A DNA stretch of 64,000 bases from Litoditis marina (GCA_964036275.1 OZ038437.1:9815960-9879959); one strand, 5' to 3'. Counted from the first letter of the stretch, positions 44,943 to 57,557 are shown. Numbers and translations are program-made. The notes: generated from the letters alone by a model not told the origin.

Positions 44943-45182
44943 TCCGAAATAGGACTGTTGCAACGCGTATACCCGATCGGTGCCAGGCCCGCCTAATGAG
45001 AGCGAAATATACACACTGAATAGTTTCTAGTTCTGTTTCAATCAAAATTGACCAATATATTCACTTCTAATTGTAAACAACAACTTTCTACCACCCGAAG
45101 AACATACGTGACAACTCTTAGCTCAATCCACCCACTTTAATGACTGAAAATGTTAATTTTAAAACACAGAAAAGCAAAACTT

Positions 45183-45254
45183 CTCCCCGGCCGGGAATTG
45201 AACCCGGGTCTCGCATGTGACAGACGCGGATACTCACCACTATACTACCGAGGA
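45183..45254 (-). tRNA. tRNA-Asp(GTC) copy 61
   Basis: Consensus; partner of copy 56. Confidence 0.93.
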
Positions 45255-45494
45255 TCCGAAACAGGACTGTTGCAACGCGTATACCCGATCGGTGCCAGGC
45301 CCGCCCAATGAGAGCGAAATATACACACTGAATAGTTACTAGTTCTGTTTCAATCAAAATTGACCAATATATTCACTTCTAATTGTAAACAACAACTTTC
45401 TACCACCCGAAAAACATACGTGACAACTCTTAGCTCAATCCACCCACTTTAATGACTGAAAATGTTAATTTTAAAACACAGAAAAGCAAAACTT

Positions 45495-45566
45495 CTCCCC
45501 GGCCGGGAATTGAACCCGGGTCTCGCATGTGACAGACGCGGATACTCACCACTATACTACCGAGGA
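45495..45566 (-). tRNA. tRNA-Asp(GTC) copy 62
   Basis: Consensus; partner of copy 57. Confidence 0.93.
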
Positions 45567-45806
45567 TCCGAAATAGGACTGTTGCAACGCGTATACCCGA
45601 TCGGTGCCAGGCCCGCCCAATGAGAGCGAAATATACACACTGAATAGTTTCTAGTTCTGTTTCAATCAAAATTGACCAATATATTCACTTCTAATTGTAA
45701 ACAACAACTTTCTACCACCCGAAAAACATACGTGACAACTCTTAGCTCAATCCACCCACTTTATTGACTGAAAATGTTAATTTTAAAACACAGAAAAGCA
45801 AAACTT

Positions 45807-45878
45807 CTCCCCGGCCGGGAATTGAACCCGGGTCTCGCATGTGACAGACGCGGATACTCACCACTATAATACCGAGGA
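45807..45878 (-). tRNA. tRNA-Asp(GTC) copy 63, G10T
   Basis: A-box change; repeats with copy 64 as a pair at 65-66. Confidence 0.68.
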
Positions 45879-46118
45879 TCCGAAATAGGACTGTTGCAAC
45901 GCGTATACCCGATCGGTGCCAGGCCCGCCTAATGAGAGCGAAATATACACACTGAATAGTTTATAGCCCTGTTTCAATCAAAATTGACCAATATATTCAC
46001 TTCTAATTGTAAACAACAACTTTCTACCACCCGAAAAACATACGTGACAACTCTTAGCTCAATCCACCCACTTTATTGACTGAAAATGTTAATTTTAAAA
46101 CACAGAAAAGCAAAACTT

Positions 46119-46190
46119 CTCCCCGGCCGGGAATTGAACCCGGGTCTCGCATGTGACAGACGCGGATACTCACCACTATACTACCGAGGA
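46119..46190 (-). tRNA. tRNA-Asp(GTC) copy 64
   Basis: Consensus; anticodon 46155-46157. Confidence 0.93.
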
Positions 46191-46430
46191 TCCGAAATAG
46201 GACTGTTGCAACGCGTATACCCGATCGGTGCCAGGCCCGCCTAATGAGAGCGAAATATACACACTGAATAGTTTCTAGTTCTGTTTCAATCAAAATTGAC
46301 CAATATATTCACTTCTAATTGTAAACAACAACTTTCTACCACCCGAAAAACATATGTGACAACTCTTAGCTCAATCCACCCACTTTATTGACTGAAAATG
46401 TTAATTTTAAAACACAGAAAAGCAAAACTT

Positions 46431-46502
46431 CTCCCCGGCCGGGAATTGAACCCGGGTCTCGCATGTGACAGACGCGGATACTCACCACTATAATACCGAG
46501 GA
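46431..46502 (-). tRNA. tRNA-Asp(GTC) copy 65, G10T
   Basis: Partner of copy 63 at 624 bp. Confidence 0.68.
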
Positions 46503-46742
46503 TCCGAAATAGGACTGTTGCAACGCGTATACCCGATCGGTGCCAGGCCCGCCTAATGAGAGCGAAATATACACACTGAATAGTTTATAGCCCTGTTTCA
46601 ATCAAAATTGACCAATATATTCACTTCTAATTGTAAACAACAACTTTCTACCACCCGAAAAACATACGTGACAACTCTTAGCTCAATCCACCCACTTTAT
46701 TGACTGAAAATGTTAATTTTAAAACACAGAAAAGCAAAACTT

Positions 46743-46814
46743 CTCCCCGGCCGGGAATTGAACCCGGGTCTCGCATGTGACAGACGCGGATACTCACCAC
46801 TATACTACCGAGGA
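46743..46814 (-). tRNA. tRNA-Asp(GTC) copy 66
   Basis: Consensus; followed by a tRNA-less unit. Confidence 0.93.
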
Positions 46815-47228
46815 TCCGAAATAGGACTGTTGCAACGCGTATACCCGATCGGTGCCAGGCCCGCCTAATGAGAGCGAAATATACACACTGAATAGTTTCT
46901 AGTTCTGTTTCAATCAAAATTGACCAATATATTCACTTCTAATTGTAAACAACAACTTTCTACCACCCGAAAAACATATGTGACAGCTCTCTGCTCAATC
47001 TACCCACTTAATAAACTGAAAATGTTAATTTTGAAACACAGAAAAGCAAAAATTCTCCCCTATCCACACTGAATAGTGTTTAGCCCTGTTTCAACCAAAA
47101 ATGACCAAAATCTCCACTTCTAATTGTAAGCAATAGCTTTGTACCACCCGAAAAACATATGTGACAGCTCTATCCACCCACTTTATTGACTGAAAATGTT
47201 AATTTTAAAACACAGAAAAGCAAAACTT

Positions 47229-47300
47229 CTCCCCGGCCGGGAATTGAACCCGGGTCTCGCATGTGACAGACGCGGATACTCACCACTATAATACCGAGGA
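47229..47300 (-). tRNA. tRNA-Asp(GTC) copy 67, G10T
   Basis: A-box change; anticodon 47265-47267. Confidence 0.68.
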
Positions 47301-47540
47301 TCCGAAATAGGACTGTTGCAACGCGTATACCCGATCGGTGCCAGGCCCGCCTAATGAGAGCGAAATATACACACTGAATAGTTTCTAGTTCTGTTTCAAT
47401 CAAAATTGACCAATATATTCACTTCTAATTGTAAACAACAACTTTCTACCACCCGAAAAACATATGTGACAACTCTTAGCTCAATCCACCCACTTTATTG
47501 ACTGAAAATGTTAATTTTAAAACACAGAAAAGCAAAACTT

Positions 47541-47612
47541 CTCCCCGGCCGGGAATTGAACCCGGGTCTCGCATGTGACAGACGCGGATACTCACTACTA
47601 TGCTACCGAGGA
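47541..47612 (-). tRNA. tRNA-Asp(GTC) copy 68, G18A T11C
   Basis: T11C opens the 11-24 pair in the D stem and G18 is lost; unique combination in the window. Confidence 0.62.
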
Positions 47613-47852
47613 TCCGAAATAGGACTGTTGCAACGCGTATACCCGATCGCTGCCAGGCCCGCCCAATGAGAGCGAAATATACACACTGAATAGTTTCTAG
47701 TTCTGTTTCAATCAAAATTGACCAATATATTCACTTCTAATTGTAAACAACAACTTTCTACCACCCTAAAAACATATGTGACAGCTCGTAGCTCAATCTA
47801 CCCACTTAATAAACTGAAAATGTGAATTTTGAAACACAGAAAAGCAAAAATT

Positions 47853-47924
47853 CTCCCCGGCCGGGAATTGAACCCGGGTCTCGCATGTGACAGACGCGGA
47901 TACTCACCACTATACTACCGAGGA
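47853..47924 (-). tRNA. tRNA-Asp(GTC) copy 69
   Basis: Consensus; T5; leader has GAGCGCGAAA. Confidence 0.93.
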
Positions 47925-48338
47925 TCCGAAATAGGACTGTTGCAACGCGTATACCCGATCGCTGCCAGGCCCGCCCAATGAGCGCGAAATATACACACTG
48001 AATAGTTTATAGCCCTGTTTCAACCAAAACTGACCAATATCTTCACTTCTTATTGTAAACAACAACTTTCTACCACCCGAAAAACATATGTGACAGCTCT
48101 CTGCTCAATCTACCCACTTAATAAACTGAAAATGTTAATTTTGAAACACAGAAAAGCAAAAATTCTCCCCTATCCACACTGAATAGTGTTTAGCCCTGTT
48201 TCAACCAAAAATGACCAAAATCTCCACTTATAATTGTAAACAATAGCTTTGTACCACCCGAAAAACATATGTGACAGCTCTATCCACCCACTTTATTGAC
48301 TGAAAATGTTAATTTTAAAACACAGAAAAGCAAAACTT

Positions 48339-48410
48339 CTCCCCGGCCGGGAATTGAACCCGGGTCTCGCATGTGACAGACGCGGATACTCACCACTATA
48401 CTACCGAGGA
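48339..48410 (-). tRNA. tRNA-Asp(GTC) copy 70
   Basis: Consensus although its position after a tRNA-less unit is usually occupied by a G10T copy. Confidence 0.93.
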
Positions 48411-48650
48411 TCCGAAATAGGACTGTTGCAACGCGTATACCCGATCGGTGCCAGGCCCGCCTAATGAGAGCGAAATATACACACTGAATAGTTTCTAGTT
48501 CTGTTTCAATCAAAATTGACCAATATATTCACTTCTAATTGTAAACAACAACTTTCTACCACCCGAAGAACATACGTGACAACTCTTAGCTCAATCCACC
48601 CACTTTAATGACTGAAAATGTTAATTTTAAAACACAGAAAAGCAAAACTT

Positions 48651-48722
48651 CTCCCCGGCCGGGAATTGAACCCGGGTCTCGCATGTGACAGACGCGGATA
48701 CTCACCACTATACTACCGAGGA
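48651..48722 (-). tRNA. tRNA-Asp(GTC) copy 71
   Basis: Consensus; 2-bp deletion in the leader (CGCGTACCCG) gives a 310-bp step. Confidence 0.93.
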
Positions 48723-48960
48723 TCCGAAACAGGACTGTTGCAACGCGTACCCGATCGGTGCCAGGCCCGCCCAATGAGAGCGAAATATACACACTGAATA
48801 GTTTCTAGTTCTGTTTCAATCAAAATTGACCAATATATTCACTTCTAATTGTAAACAACAACTTTCTACCACCCGAAGAACATACGTGACAACTCTTAGC
48901 TCAATCCACCCACTTTAATGACTGAAAATGTTAATTTTAAAACACAGAAAAGCAAAACTT

Positions 48961-49032
48961 CTCCCCGGCCGGGAATTGAACCCGGGTCTCGCATGTGACA
49001 GACGCGGATACTCACCACTATACTACCGAGGA
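48961..49032 (-). tRNA. tRNA-Asp(GTC) copy 72
   Basis: Consensus; partner of copy 81. Confidence 0.93.
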
Positions 49033-49272
49033 TCCGAAACAGGACTGTTGCAACGCGTATACCCGATCGGTGCCAGGCCCGCCCAATGAGAGCGAAATAT
49101 ACACACTGAATAGTTTCTAGTTCTGTTTCAATCAAAATTGACCAATATATTCACTTCTAATTGTAAACAACAACTTTCTACCACCCGAAAAACATACGTG
49201 ACAACTCTTAGCTCAATCCACCCACTTTAATGACTGAAAATGTAAATTTTAAAACACAGAAAAGCAAAACTT

Positions 49273-49344
49273 CTCCCCGGCCGGGAATTGAACCCGGGTC
49301 TCGCATGTGACAGACGCGGATACTCACCACTATACTACCGAGGA
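49273..49344 (-). tRNA. tRNA-Asp(GTC) copy 73
   Basis: Consensus; partner of copy 82. Confidence 0.93.
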
Positions 49345-49584
49345 TCCGAAACAGGACTGTTGCAACGCGTATACCCGATCGGTGCCAGGCCCGCCCAATG
49401 AGAGCGAAATATACACACTGAATAGTTTCTAGTTCTGTTTCAATCAAAATTGACCAATATATTCACTTCTAATTGTAAACAACAACTTTCTACCACCCGA
49501 AAAACATACGTGACAACTCTTAGCTCAATCCACCCACTTTAATGACTGAAAATGTTAATTTTAAAACACAGAAAAGCAAAACTT

Positions 49585-49656
49585 CTCCCCGGCCGGGAAT
49601 TGAACCCGGGTCTCGCATGTGACAGACGCGGATACTCACCACTATACTACCGAGGA
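49585..49656 (-). tRNA. tRNA-Asp(GTC) copy 74
   Basis: Consensus; partner of copy 83. Confidence 0.93.
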
Positions 49657-49896
49657 TCCGAAATAGGACTGTTGCAACGCGTATACCCGATCGCTGCCAG
49701 GCCCGCCCAATGAGAGCGAAATATACACACTGAATAGTTTCTAGTTCTGTTTCAATCAAAATTGACCAATATATTCACTTCTAATTGTAAACAACAACTT
49801 TCTACCACCCGAAAAACATACGTGACAACTCTTAGCTCAATCCACCCACTCTATTGACTGAAAATGTTAATTTTAAAACACAGAAAAGCAAAACTT

Positions 49897-49968
49897 CTCC
49901 CTGGCCGGGAATTGAACCCGGGTCTCGCATGTGACAGACGCGGATACTCACTACTATACTACCGAGGA
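49897..49968 (-). tRNA. tRNA-Asp(GTC) copy 75, G68A G18A
   Basis: G68A gives a C5-A68 acceptor mismatch, with the G18 loss. Likely impaired. Confidence 0.6.
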
Positions 49969-50208
49969 TCCGAAATAGGACTGTTGCAACGCGTATACCC
50001 GATCGGTGCCAGGCCCGCCCAATGAGAGCGAAATATACACACTGAATAGTTTATAGCCCTGTTTCAATCAAAATTGACCAATATATTCACTTCTAATTGT
50101 AAACAACAACTTTCCACCACCCGAAAAACATACGTGACAACTCTTAGCTCAATCCACCCACTTTAATGACTGAAAATGTAAATTTTAAAACATAGAAAAG
50201 CAAAACTT

Positions 50209-50280
50209 CTCCCCGGCCGGGAATTGAACCCGGGTCTCGCATGTGACAGACGCGGATACTCACCACTATACTACCGAGGA
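50209..50280 (-). tRNA. tRNA-Asp(GTC) copy 76
   Basis: Consensus; leader GACCATTGCAACGCG and CCTATCGG variants. Confidence 0.93.
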
Positions 50281-50520
50281 TCCGAAACAGGACCATTGCA
50301 ACGCGTATACCCTATCGGTGCCAGGCCCGCCCAATGAGAGCGAAATATACACACTGAATAGTTTCTAGTTCTGTTTCAATCAAAATTGACCAATATATTC
50401 ACTTCTAATTGTAAACAACAACTTTCTACCACCCGAAAAACATACGTGACAACTCTTAGCTCAATCCACCCACTTTATTGACTGAAAATGTAAATTTTAA
50501 AACACAGAAAAGCAAAACTT

Positions 50521-50592
50521 CTCCCCGGCCGGGAATTGAACCCGGGTCTCGCATGTGACAGACGCGGATACTCACCACTATACTACCGAGGA
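50521..50592 (-). tRNA. tRNA-Asp(GTC) copy 77
   Basis: Consensus; leader ATATAGACACTG. Confidence 0.93.
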
Positions 50593-50832
50593 TCCGAAAT
50601 AGGACTGTTGCAACGCGTATACCCGATCGCTGCCAGGCCCGCCCAATGAGAGCGAAATATAGACACTGAATAGTTTATAGCCCTGTTTCAATCAAAATTG
50701 ACCATTATATTCACTTCTAATTGTAAACAACAACTTTCTACCACCCGAAAAACATACGTGACAACTCTTAGCTCAATCCACCCACTTTAATGACTGAAAA
50801 TGTTAATTTTAAAACACAGAAAAGCAAAACTT

Positions 50833-50904
50833 CTCCCCGGCCGGGAATTGAACCCGGGTCTCGCATGTGACAGACGCGGATACTCACCACTATACTACCG
50901 AGGA
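50833..50904 (-). tRNA. tRNA-Asp(GTC) copy 78
   Basis: Consensus; leader CTGCCAAACCCG, shared with copies 87 and 101. Confidence 0.93.
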
Positions 50905-51144
50905 TCCGAAATAGGACTGTTGCAACGCGTATACCCGATCGCTGCCAAACCCGCCCAATGAGAGCGAAATATACACACTGAATAGTTTCTAGTTCTGTTT
51001 CAATCAAAATTGACCAATATATTCACTTCTAATTGTAAACAACAACTTCCTACCACCCGAAAAACATACGTGACAACTCTTAGCTCAATCCACCCACTTT
51101 ATTGACTGAAAATGTTAATTTTAAAACACAGAAAAGCAAAACTT

Positions 51145-51216
51145 CTCCCCGGCCGGGAATTGAACCCGGGTCTCGCATGTGACAGACGCGGATACTCACC
51201 ACTATACTACCGAGGA
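51145..51216 (-). tRNA. tRNA-Asp(GTC) copy 79
   Basis: Consensus; right limit of the 2,808-bp duplication's first arm. Confidence 0.93.
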
Positions 51217-51456
51217 TCCGAAATAGGACTGTTGCAACGCGTATACCCGATCGGTGCCAGGCCCGCCTAATGAGAGCGAAATATACACACTGAATAGTTT
51301 CTAGTTCTGTTTCAATCAAAATTGACCAATATATTCACTTCTAATTGTAAACAACAACTTTCTACCACCCGAAGAACATACGTGACAACTCTTAGCTCAA
51401 TCCACCCACTTTAATGACTGAAAATGTTAATTTTAAAACACAGAAAAGCAAAACTT

Positions 51457-51528
51457 CTCCCCGGCCGGGAATTGAACCCGGGTCTCGCATGTGACAGACG
51501 CGGATACTCACCACTATACTACCGAGGA
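51457..51528 (-). tRNA. tRNA-Asp(GTC) copy 80
   Basis: Consensus; anticodon 51493-51495. Confidence 0.93.
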
Positions 51529-51768
51529 TCCGAAACAGGACTGTTGCAACGCGTATACCCGATCGGTGCCAGGCCCGCCCAATGAGAGCGAAATATACAC
51601 ACTGAATAGTTTCTAGTTCTGTTTCAATCAAAATTGACCAATATATTCACTTCTAATTGTAAACAACAACTTTCTACCACCCGAAGAACATACGTGACAA
51701 CTCTTAGCTCAATCCACCCACTTTAATGACTGAAAATGTTAATTTTAAAACACAGAAAAGCAAAACTT

Positions 51769-51840
51769 CTCCCCGGCCGGGAATTGAACCCGGGTCTCGC
51801 ATGTGACAGACGCGGATACTCACCACTATACTACCGAGGA
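51769..51840 (-). tRNA. tRNA-Asp(GTC) copy 81
   Basis: Consensus; anticodon 51805-51807. Confidence 0.93.
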
Positions 51841-52080
51841 TCCGAAACAGGACTGTTGCAACGCGTATACCCGATCGGTGCCAGGCCCGCCCAATGAGAG
51901 CGAAATATACACACTGAATAGTTTCTAGTTCTGTTTCAATCAAAATTGACCAATATATTCACTTCTAATTGTAAACAACAACTTTCTACCACCCGAAAAA
52001 CATACGTGACAACTCTTAGCTCAATCCACCCACTTTAATGACTGAAAATGTAAATTTTAAAACACAGAAAAGCAAAACTT

Positions 52081-52152
52081 CTCCCCGGCCGGGAATTGAA
52101 CCCGGGTCTCGCATGTGACAGACGCGGATACTCACCACTATACTACCGAGGA
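52081..52152 (-). tRNA. tRNA-Asp(GTC) copy 82
   Basis: Consensus; anticodon 52117-52119. Confidence 0.93.
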
Positions 52153-52392
52153 TCCGAAACAGGACTGTTGCAACGCGTATACCCGATCGGTGCCAGGCCC
52201 GCCCAATGAGAGCGAAATATACACACTGAATAGTTTCTAGTTCTGTTTCAATCAAAATTGACCAATATATTCACTTCTAATTGTAAACAACAACTTTCTA
52301 CCACCCGAAAAACATACGTGACAACTCTTAGCTCAATCCACCCACTTTAATGACTGAAAATGTTAATTTTAAAACACAGAAAAGCAAAACTT

Positions 52393-52464
52393 CTCCCCGG
52401 CCGGGAATTGAACCCGGGTCTCGCATGTGACAGACGCGGATACTCACCACTATACTACCGAGGA
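52393..52464 (-). tRNA. tRNA-Asp(GTC) copy 83
   Basis: Consensus; anticodon 52429-52431. Confidence 0.93.
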
Positions 52465-52704
52465 TCCGAAATAGGACTGTTGCAACGCGTATACCCGATC
52501 GCTGCCAGGCCCGCCCAATGAGAGCGAAATATACACACTGAATAGTTTCTAGTTCTGTTTCAATCAAAATTGACCAATATATTCACTTCTAATTGTAAAC
52601 AACAACTTTCTACCACCCGAAAAACATACGTGACAACTCTTAGCTCAATCCACCCACTCTATTGACTGAAAATGTTAATTTTAAAACACAGAAAAGCAAA
52701 ACTT

Positions 52705-52776
52705 CTCCCTGGCCGGGAATTGAACCCGGGTCTCGCATGTGACAGACGCGGATACTCACTACTATACTACCGAGGA
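52705..52776 (-). tRNA. tRNA-Asp(GTC) copy 84, G68A G18A
   Basis: Partner of copy 75 with both defects. Confidence 0.6.
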
Positions 52777-53016
52777 TCCGAAATAGGACTGTTGCAACGC
52801 GTATACCCGATCGGTGCCAGGCCCGCCCAATGAGAGCGAAATATACACACTGAATAGTTTATAGCCCTGTTTCAATCAAAATTGACCAATATATTCACTT
52901 CTAATTGTAAACAACAACTTTCCACCACCCGAAAAACATACGTGACAACTCTTAGCTCAATCCACCCACTTTAATGACTGAAAATGTAAATTTTAAAACA
53001 TAGAAAAGCAAAACTT

Positions 53017-53088
53017 CTCCCCGGCCGGGAATTGAACCCGGGTCTCGCATGTGACAGACGCGGATACTCACCACTATACTACCGAGGA
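53017..53088 (-). tRNA. tRNA-Asp(GTC) copy 85
   Basis: Consensus; partner of copy 76. Confidence 0.93.
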
Positions 53089-53328
53089 TCCGAAACAGGA
53101 CCATTGCAACGCGTATACCCTATCGGTGCCAGGCCCGCCCAATGAGAGCGAAATATACACACTGAATAGTTTCTAGTTCTGTTTCAATCAAAATTGACCA
53201 ATATATTCACTTCTAATTGTAAACAACAACTTTCTACCACCCGAAAAACATACGTGACAACTCTTAGCTCAATCCACCCACTTTATTGACTGAAAATGTA
53301 AATTTTAAAACACAGAAAAGCAAAACTT

Positions 53329-53400
53329 CTCCCCGGCCGGGAATTGAACCCGGGTCTCGCATGTGACAGACGCGGATACTCACCACTATACTACCGAGGA
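53329..53400 (-). tRNA. tRNA-Asp(GTC) copy 86
   Basis: Consensus; partner of copy 77. Confidence 0.93.
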
Positions 53401-53640
53401 TCCGAAATAGGACTGTTGCAACGCGTATACCCGATCGCTGCCAGGCCCGCCCAATGAGAGCGAAATATAGACACTGAATAGTTTATAGCCCTGTTTCAAT
53501 CAAAATTGACCAATATATTCACTTCTAATTGTAAACAACAACTTTCTACCACCCGAAAAACATACGTGACAACTCTTAGCTCAATCCACCCACTTTAATG
53601 ACTGAAAATGTTAATTTTAAAACACAGAAAAGCAAAACTT

Positions 53641-53712
53641 CTCCCCGGCCGGGAATTGAACCCGGGTCTCGCATGTGACAGACGCGGATACTCACCACTA
53701 TACTACCGAGGA
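53641..53712 (-). tRNA. tRNA-Asp(GTC) copy 87
   Basis: Consensus; belongs to both the 2,808-bp and 4,541-bp duplications. Confidence 0.93.
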
Positions 53713-53952
53713 TCCGAAATAGGACTGTTGCAACGCGTATACCCGATCGCTGCCAAACCCGCCCAATGAGAGCGAAATATACACACTGAATAGTTTCTAG
53801 TTCTGTTTCAATCAAAATTGACCAATATATTCACTTCTAATTGTAAACAACAACTTCCTACCACCCGAAAAACATACGTGACAACTCTTAGCTCAATCCA
53901 CCCACTTTATTGACTGAAAATGTTAATTTTAAAACACAGAAAAGCAAAACTT

Positions 53953-54024
53953 CTCCCCGGCCGGGAATTGAACCCGGGTCTCGCATGTGACAGACGCGGA
54001 TACTCACCACTATACTACCGAGGA
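53953..54024 (-). tRNA. tRNA-Asp(GTC) copy 88
   Basis: Consensus; leader AGGACCATTG. Confidence 0.93.
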
Positions 54025-54264
54025 TCCGAAACAGGACCATTGCAACGCGTATACCCGATCGGTGCCAGGCCCGCCCAATGAGAGCGAAATATACACACTG
54101 AATAGTTTCTAGTTCTGTTTCAATCAAAATTGACCAATATATTCACTTCTAATTGTAAACAACAACTTTCTACCACCCGAAAAACATACGTGACAACTCT
54201 TAGCTCAATCCACCCACTTTATTGACTGAAAATGTAAATTTTAAAACACAGAAAAGCAAAACTT

Positions 54265-54336
54265 CTCCCCGGCCGGGAATTGAACCCGGGTCTCGCATGT
54301 GACAGACGCGGATACTCACCACTATACTACCGAGGA
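54265..54336 (-). tRNA. tRNA-Asp(GTC) copy 89
   Basis: Consensus; leader ATATAGACACTG. Confidence 0.93.
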
Positions 54337-54576
54337 TCCGAAATAGGACTGTTGCAACGCGTATACCCGATCGCTGCCAGGCCCGCCCAATGAGAGCGAA
54401 ATATAGACACTGAATAGTTTCTAGTTCTGTTTCAATCAAAATTGACCAATATATTCACTTCTAATTGTAAACAACAACTTTCTACCACCCGAAAAACATA
54501 CGTGACAACTCTTAGCTCAATCCACCCACTTTATTGACTGAAAATGTAAATTTTAAAACACAGAAAAGCAAAACTT

Positions 54577-54648
54577 CTCCCCGGCCGGGAATTGAACCCG
54601 GGTCTCGCATGTGACAGACGCGGATACTCACCACTATACTACCGAGGA
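54577..54648 (-). tRNA. tRNA-Asp(GTC) copy 90
   Basis: Consensus; anticodon 54613-54615. Confidence 0.93.
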
Positions 54649-54888
54649 TCCGAAACAGGACTGTTGCAACGCGTATACCCGATCGGTGCCAGGCCCGCCT
54701 AATGAGAGCGAAATATACACACTGAATAGTTTCTAGTTCTGTTTCAATCAAAATTGACCAATATATTCACTTCTAATTGTAAACAACAACTTTCTACCAC
54801 CCGAAAAACATACGTAACAACTCTTAGCTCAATCCACCCACTTTATTGACTGAAAATGTTAATTTTAAAACACAGAAAAGCAAAACTT

Positions 54889-54960
54889 CTCCCCGGCCGG
54901 GAATTGAACCCGGGTCTCGCATGTGACAGACGCGGATACTCACCACTATACTACCGAGGA
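54889..54960 (-). tRNA. tRNA-Asp(GTC) copy 91
   Basis: Consensus; leader GCTGTCAGGCCC. Confidence 0.93.
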
Positions 54961-55200
54961 TCCGAAATAGGACTGTTGCAACGCGTATACCCGATCGCTG
55001 TCAGGCCCGCCCAATGAGAGCGAAATATACACACTGAATAGTTTATAGCCCTGTTTCAATCAAAATTGACCGATATATTCACTTCTAATTGTAAACAACA
55101 ACTTTCTACCACCCGAAAAACATACGTGACAACTCTTAGCTCAATCCACCCACTTTATTGACTGAAAATGTAAATTTTAAAACACAGAAAAGCAAAACTT

Positions 55201-55272
55201 CTCCCCGGCCGGGAATTGAACCCGGGTCTCGCATGTGACAGACGCGGATACTCACTACTATACTACCGAGGA
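55201..55272 (-). tRNA. tRNA-Asp(GTC) copy 92, G18A
   Basis: D-loop change; partner of copy 106. Confidence 0.72.
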
Positions 55273-55512
55273 TCCGAAACAGGACTGTTGCAACGCGTAT
55301 ACCCGATCGGTGCCAGGCCCGCCTAATGAGAGCGAAATATACACACTGAATAGTTTCTAGTTCTGTTTCAATCAAAATTGACCAATATATTCACTTCTAA
55401 TTGTAAACAACAACTTTCTACCACCCGAAAAACATACGTGACAACTCTTAGCTCAATCCACCCACTTTATTGACTGAAAATGTTAATTTTAAAACACAGA
55501 AAAGCAAAACGT

Positions 55513-55584
55513 CTCCCCGGCCGGGAATTGAATACGGGTCTCGCATGTGACAGACGCGGATACTCACCACTATACTACCGAGGA
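55513..55584 (-). pseudogene. tRNA-Asp pseudogene copy 93 (B box broken)
   Basis: G52T and G53A destroy the start of the B box and two T-stem pairs, including the near-universal 53-61 pair. TFIIIC binding and folding should fail. The trailer also reads ACGTCTCC. Confidence 0.8.
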
Positions 55585-55824
55585 TCCGAAACAGGACTGT
55601 TGCAACGCGTATACCCGATCGGTGCCAGGCCCGCCTAATGAGAGCGAAATATACACACTGAATAGTTTCTAGTTCTGTTTCAATCAAAATTGACCAATAT
55701 ATTCACTTCTAATTGTAAACAACAACTTTCTACCACCCGAAAAACATACGTAACAACTCTTAGCTCAATCCACCCACTTTATTGACTGAAAATGTTAATT
55801 TTAAAACACAGAAAAGCAAAACTC

Positions 55825-55896
55825 CTCCCCGGCCGGGAATTGAACCCGGGTCTCGCATGTGACAGACGCGGATACTCACCACTATACTACCGAGGA
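55825..55896 (-). tRNA. tRNA-Asp(GTC) copy 94
   Basis: Consensus; trailer ACTCCTCC changes the base just past the 3' end. Confidence 0.92.
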
Positions 55897-56136
55897 TCCG
55901 AAATAGGACTGTTGCAACGCGTATACCCGATCGCTGTCAGGCCCGCCCAATGAGAGCGAAATATACACACTGAATAGTTTATAGCCCTGTTTCAATCAAA
56001 ATTGACCGATATATTCACTTCTAATTGTAAACAACAACTTTCTACCACCCGAAGAACATACGTGACAACTCTTAGCTCAATCCACCCACTTTAATGACTG
56101 AAAATGTTAATTTTAAAACACAGAAAAGCAAAACTT

Positions 56137-56208
56137 CTCCCCGGCCGGGAATTGAACCCGGGTCTCGCATGTGACAGACGCGGATACTCACCACTATACT
56201 ACCGAGGA
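56137..56208 (-). tRNA. tRNA-Asp(GTC) copy 95
   Basis: Consensus; its leader, with TCAATCCAAATTG, reappears beside pseudogene 107. Confidence 0.93.
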
Positions 56209-56448
56209 TCCGAAATAGGACTGTTGCAACGCGTATACCCGATCGGTGCCAGGCCCGCCTAATGAGAGCGAAATATACACACTGAATAGTTTCTAGTTCT
56301 GTTTCAATCCAAATTGACCAATATATTCACTTCTAATTGTAAACAACAACTTTCTACCACCCGAAAAACATACGTGACAACTCTTAGCTCAATCCACCCA
56401 CTTTATTGACTGAAAATGTTAATTTTAAAACACAGAAAAGCAAAACTT

Positions 56449-56520
56449 CTCCCCGGCCGGGAATTGAACCCGGGTCTCGCATGTGACAGACGCGGATACT
56501 CACCACTATACTACCGAGGA
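56449..56520 (-). tRNA. tRNA-Asp(GTC) copy 96
   Basis: Consensus; one G lost in the leader (GAAATAGACTG). Confidence 0.93.
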
Positions 56521-56759
56521 TCCGAAATAGACTGTTGCAACGCGTATACCCGATCGCTGCCAGGCCCGCCCAATGAGAGCGAAATATACACACTGAATAG
56601 TTTCTAGTTCTGTTTCAATCAAAATTGACCAATATATTCACTTCTAATTGTAAACAACAACTTTCTACCACCCTAAAAACATATGTGACAGCTCGTAGCT
56701 CAATCTACCCACTTAATAAACTGAAAATGTGAATTTTGAAACACAGAAAAGCAAAAATT

Positions 56760-56831
56760 CTCCCCGGCCGGGAATTGAACCCGGGTCTCGCATGTGACAG
56801 ACGCGGATACTCACCACTATACTACCGAGGA
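56760..56831 (-). tRNA. tRNA-Asp(GTC) copy 97
   Basis: Consensus; T5; followed by a tRNA-less unit. Confidence 0.93.
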
Positions 56832-57245
56832 TCCGAAATAGGACTGTTGCAACGCGTATACCCGATCGCTGCCAGGCCCGCCCAATGAGAGCGAAATATA
56901 CACACTGAATAGTTTATAGCCCTGTTTCAACCAAAACTGACCAATATCTTCACTTATTATTGTAAACAACAACTTTCTACCACCCGAAAAACATATGTGA
57001 CAGCTCTCTGCTCAATCTACCCACTTAATAAACTGAAAATGTTAATTTTGAAACACAGAAAAGCAAAAATTCTCCCCTATCCACACTGAATAGTGTTTAG
57101 CCCTGTTTCAACCAAAAATGACCAAAATCTCCACTTCTAATTGTAAACAATAGCTTTGTACCACCCGAAAAACATATGTGACAGCTCTATCCACCCACTT
57201 TATTGACTGAAAATGTTAATTTTAAAACACAGAAAAGCAAAACTT

Positions 57246-57317
57246 CTCCCCGGCCGGGAATTGAACCCGGGTCTCGCATGTGACAGACGCGGATACTCAC
57301 CACTATAATACCGAGGA
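57246..57317 (-). tRNA. tRNA-Asp(GTC) copy 98, G10T
   Basis: A-box change; partner of copy 110. Confidence 0.68.
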
Positions 57318-57557
57318 TCCGAAACAGGACTGTTGCAACGCGTATACCCGATCGCTGCCAGGCCCGCCCAATGAGAGCGAAATATACACACTGAATAGTT
57401 TCTAGTTCTGTTTCAATCAAAATTGACCAATATATTCACTTCTAATTGTAAACAACAACTTTCTACCACCCGAAAAACATACGTGACAACTCTTAGCTCA
57501 ATCCACCCACTTTATTGACTGAAAATGTTAATTTTAAAACACAGAAAAGCAAAACTT

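Larger units (their letters stand above)
43311..45566 (-). repeat. Higher-order duplication, 1,560 bp (five units)
   Basis: Copies 55-57 match 60-62, shown by the same GAAGAACATACG and AGTTACTAG spacer changes. Confidence 0.8.
48961..53712 (-). repeat. Higher-order duplication, 2,808 bp (nine units)
   Basis: Copies 72-78 match 81-87, including the rare G68A/G18A gene (75 and 84), a CATAGAAAAG spacer variant (76 and 85) and the leader variant CTGCCAAACCCG (78 and 87). Confidence 0.9.
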